A stretch of 34,206 nt of DNA from positions 1-34,206 of the forward strand of contig JAICNB010000033.1 in NCBI GenBank assembly GCA_025928935.1. The letters run 5' to 3'. The DNA comes from Acidimicrobiia bacterium. Its GTDB lineage: Bacteria; Actinomycetota; Acidimicrobiia; Spongiisociales; ZC4RG35. The translations under genes were made by a program, and so were the position numbers. This document shows positions 32,018-34,206 of the stretch, piece by piece. Each line of letters begins with the position of its first letter. The stretch's first letter is position 1. Under the pieces are notes generated by a model that saw only the letters and a program-made list of their open reading frames with translations, had not been told where the DNA came from and ran no database searches.

Positions 32018-33262
32018 GTGCCCTCTGAGCGGCTGAAGCGCGTCGCACTGACCATCTGGATCGTGGTGGGGGCGGTCGCACTCGCCTATGTCCTGCTGAT
32101 CGTGGCCGGATCGATTCGTGTCATCTGGCTGCCCATCGCGTTCGGCGCCGGGATCGTCTTCCTGCTCGAGCCTTTCGTCCGTTTCCTCGAGCGCTTCATG
32201 CCACGCCCGGTGGCAGCCGTTCTCGCTCTTTTGGTTCTGGTCGGCGTGGTGATTGCCATTGGCGCCCTGGTTTTTCCGACCATCAGAGAGCAGGCGGCCG
32301 AGTTCGGTCAGAGGCTTCCCGATCTCTACCTGGCCGGGATCAACTGGGTGAGGGAGGTCGGCGCCAGCCTGGGCCTGGATGTGGACGAGTTGCTGAGCCA
32401 GGATGCGATCGAGGCCTGGCTGAACGATCCGGCCAATCAGGAGACCGTGCAGAACCTGCTTCTCGGGTTCGGGGCCGGGGCGGGCCAGGTGATCCGGGGA
32501 GTGGCCGAGGCGATTGCCGTACTCGGGCTGGCGCCGATTCTCGCCATGTACATCCTGATCGACCTGGAGAACTTCAAGGCCAACACCCTCGATATGACGC
32601 CGCCGAAACACCGTGAGGAGTTCGCCTTCGTGTCGGGGCAGGTAGGGACGGCGCTCAGCTCGTTCGTCCGGGGACAGCTCCTGGTGGCGATCATCGTCGG
32701 GGCAGCCTCCAGCCTGGGCATGTGGCTGATCGACCTGCCCTTCTGGCTGCTGATCGGGATCATCGCCGGATTCCTCAATCTGATCCCTTTCATGGGCCCG
32801 GTGGTCGGTGGCGCCCTGGCCGTTCTGGTCGCGCTGCTCAACGGCAGCGTGAGCCAGGCGATCTGGGCGGTGCTGATCATGATCGCCATCCAGCAGGTCG
32901 ACAATCACGTCATCACGCCCCTGGTGCAACGGACGCGGGTCAACCTGTCGCCGCTGGTCATCGTGCTCGCCTTGATCATCGGCGGGACGGTGGCCGGGCT
33001 GCTCGGCGTCCTGGTTGCGGTCCCGATGACTGCGGCCATCAGGATCATCGTTGGTCACCTGTGGCGGACCAGGATCCTCGGCGAGACATGGGGCGAGGCC
33101 AGTCAGCACATGATCGAGTACACCGATCCACCCGATCGCATCGCCGGGATCAGACGTCGTCAACCCAATCAGACCAGGCTTTTCGACACCCAGGAGTTGC
33201 CCTCACTCGTCGAGGATGACCCGGCGACTCTCGACCCGTCAGATCAGACGTCACCCAGATAG
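32018..33262 (+). CDS. AI-2E family transporter (PerM/YdiK-like)
   Basis: A 414-residue polytopic membrane protein of the AI-2E/PerM family. It has three N-terminal helices, a long soluble segment (about 88-170), then further helices including FWLLIGIIAGFLNLIPFMGPVVGG and the late VDNHVITPLVQRTRVNLSP, both highly typical of the family, and the final GLLGVLVAVPMTA helix. Named for autoinducer-2 export in E. coli TqsA; other members move Na+/H+ or unknown substrates, so the substrate is open. A C-terminal cytoplasmic tail of about 60 residues is unconserved. GTG at 32018 has no ribosome binding site. The last 19 bases overlap the convergent ATPase gene. Confidence 0.92.
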   Translation: MPSERLKRVALTIWIVVGAVALAYVLLIVAGSIRVIWLPIAFGAGIVFLLEPFVRFLERFMPRPVAAVLALLVLVGVVIAIGALVFPTIREQAAEFGQRLPDLYLAGINWVREVGASLGLDVDELLSQDAIEAWLNDPANQETVQNLLLGFGAGAGQVIRGVAEAIAVLGLAPILAMYILIDLENFKANTLDMTPPKHREEFAFVSGQVGTALSSFVRGQLLVAIIVGAASSLGMWLIDLPFWLLIGIIAGFLNLIPFMGPVVGGALAVLVALLNGSVSQAIWAVLIMIAIQQVDNHVITPLVQRTRVNLSPLVIVLALIIGGTVAGLLGVLVAVPMTAAIRIIVGHLWRTRILGETWGEASQHMIEYTDPPDRIAGIRRRQPNQTRLFDTQELPSLVEDDPATLDPSDQTSPR

Positions 33263-33972
33263 GCAGCCCGCATCTGCGGGTTGGCCATCAGAGCCTGTGA
33301 GGTGTCACTGAGCACGATCTTGCCCGTCTGGAGCACGTAACCGCGGTCGGCGATGGAGAGCGCCATGTTGGCGTTCTGCTCGACGACGAAGACGGTCACC
33401 CCCGCGTCGTTGATCTGCTTGATGATCTCGAAGTTCTGGGCCACCAGCACCGGGGCAAGTCCCATCGAGGGCTCGTCCATGAGCAGGACCTTGGGCTGGG
33501 CCATCAGGGCCCGTCCCATCGCCACCATCTGCTGCTCGCCTCCGGATAGCGTTCCCGCCTTCTGGGTGAGACGCTCCTTGACTCTGGGGAACATCTCGAA
33601 AACCCTCTCGTAGTCGTCGTCCAGAGTCTGTCCCTCACGAAGGTACGCCCCGATCTCGAGGTTCTCCCTCACCGTCATTCGCTTGAAGAGACGCCGGTTC
33701 TCGGGGACCATCGTCAGCCCATGTCCCACCCGTTGGGCCGTGCTCCACCCATTCACGTTCTCGCCGTCCATGTAGACCGCTCCCGCAGACGGCTTCAGGT
33801 AGCCGAGCATCGTCTTCAAAGTGGTGGTCTTCCCAGATGCATTGCCCCCGAGCAGACAGACCATCTCCCCCGAGTAGATGTCGATGTCGACATCTTTGAG
33901 GATGTGGGCGGCGCCGTAGTGGGTGTTGACGCCTTTCAGGGAGAGGATCGGGGTGGCTCCGTTACCGGTCAT
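33244..33972 (-). CDS. Branched-chain amino-acid-type ABC ATPase, LivF-like
   Basis: A 242-residue ATPase of the LivF group. Walker A reads GGNASGKTT (42-50), a variant of the usual GPNGAGKTT; signature LSGGEQQM; Walker B VLLMDEPSMGLAP; H-loop region VFVVEQN. The segments YGAAHILKDVDIDI and VPENRRLFKRMTVRENL are typical. It would energise uptake of branched-chain amino acids, amides or urea together with the LivG-like ATPase just upstream. It starts at the ATG at 33972, overlapping the LivG stop by four bases (ATGA). Confidence 0.93.
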   Translation of the reverse strand: MTGNGATPILSLKGVNTHYGAAHILKDVDIDIYSGEMVCLLGGNASGKTTTLKTMLGYLKPSAGAVYMDGENVNGWSTAQRVGHGLTMVPENRRLFKRMTVRENLEIGAYLREGQTLDDDYERVFEMFPRVKERLTQKAGTLSGGEQQMVAMGRALMAQPKVLLMDEPSMGLAPVLVAQNFEIIKQINDAGVTVFVVEQNANMALSIADRGYVLQTGKIVLSDTSQALMANPQMRAAYLGDV

Positions 33973-34206
33973 GCGCCCAGTTCCGCGGGTCGGCCCAGAT
34001 AGGCCTCGATGACTTTTTCGTTGGTCGACACCTCGTCGTATGAGCCCTCGGTGAGCTTGACCCCGTGGTCGAGCACCACCACCCGATCCGACACGTTGCG
34101 CACCACCTGCATGTCGTGCTCGATGAGCACGATGGTGTAGGCCCGCTCACTGCGAAGCCTTCCGATGAGCTCGGTGAGCTCGATCGTCTCTCTTGGGTTC
34201 ATCCCC
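33969..34206 (-). CDS. Branched-chain amino-acid-type ABC ATPase, LivG-like (5' part outside window)
   Basis: Only the C-terminal about 79 residues are inside. GMNPRET, then TIVLIEHDMQVVRNVSDRVVVLDHG and EVSTNEKVIEAYLGRP, are the characteristic end of LivG-type ATPases: the 'GMNP' after Walker B, the H-loop His in IEHDM, and the closing EAYLG. The frame continues past the right edge. It is translationally coupled to the LivF-like gene; the permeases and binding protein are expected further right. Confidence 0.92.
   Translation of the reverse strand, partial: GMNPRETIELTELIGRLRSERAYTIVLIEHDMQVVRNVSDRVVVLDHGVKLTEGSYDEVSTNEKVIEAYLGRPAELGA

Noticed and set aside
32003..33163. 386-residue frame antisense to the AI-2E gene
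   Set aside because: Very rich in Asp/His/Gln/Arg, as expected when hydrophobic codons are read backwards; not a protein-like sequence.
1..34206. A defence island, prophage, CRISPR or biosynthetic cluster
   Set aside because: No integrase, transposase, nuclease-toxin pair, repeat-spacer array or multi-enzyme synthase was found; the content is mostly housekeeping, transport and envelope genes.

Overview
The window is GC-rich chromosomal DNA from an actinobacterium, most likely of the Acidimicrobiia type. This is inferred from gene content, not from a marker search. The clues are a GuaB3-type IMP dehydrogenase paralogue joined to guaA, a DUF3263 gene coupled to a VirR-like LytR_C gene, the carD-ispF-cysS-rlmB order, the radA-disA pair, many GTG/TTG starts, and Thr/Ala-rich spacers in several exported proteins. 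Almost every base is coding. I see no insertion sequence, phage gene, CRISPR array or rRNA, and no gene-free stretch above 300 bases; the longest gap is 127 bases, before the CheA-like gene.

Layout, left half. A 5'-truncated molybdopterin oxidoreductase with a pentapeptide-repeat tail (1-901) converges on a frameshifted SGNH arylesterase gene (898-1571, minus). trpS follows (1637-2617), then a CPBP membrane protease on the minus strand, then the overlapping purine genes guaB3-guaA (3409-6098). Next come a CheA-like hybrid kinase and a membrane histidine kinase (6226-9220), then pcrA/uvrD, a DUF1905/YdeI-like gene and a small K+ channel (9268-12299). On the minus strand lie an Abhydrolase_9 membrane hydrolase, an MBL-fold hydrolase and an acyltransferase-3 protein (12302-16245).

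Layout, right half. A YhhQ-type transporter is followed by a complete BMP-family ABC importer (lipoprotein, double ATPase, two permeases; 16985-22153), whose last stop codon sits in the loop of a terminator-like hairpin. A cytochrome P450 (22186-23412) converges on a double-zinc-ribbon membrane protein with a predicted NADase-type glycan-binding domain. A 40-residue membrane ORF (24476-24598) precedes radA-disA. The group carD-ispF-cysS-rlmB and tRNA-Thr(TGT) comes next, then a coupled envelope operon (DUF3263, VirR-like LytR_C, LiaF/toastrack-like protein), an AI-2E family permease, and two LivF/LivG-type ATPases on the minus strand at the right edge.

Working together: guaB3-guaA makes GMP and the BMP importer probably scavenges nucleosides; radA-disA links recombination to c-di-AMP signalling; carD-ispF-cysS-rlmB joins transcription control, isoprenoid synthesis, tRNA charging and rRNA methylation. 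A recurring pattern is a TANNNT-like hexamer 6-11 bases before start codons that lack a Shine-Dalgarno sequence, which suggests widespread leaderless transcription. I found no clear multi-gene system that is wholly new. The best leads are the molybdo-pentapeptide fusion, the zinc-ribbon/glycan-binding membrane protein with its divergent micro-ORF, and the VirR-like operon with its toastrack partner.
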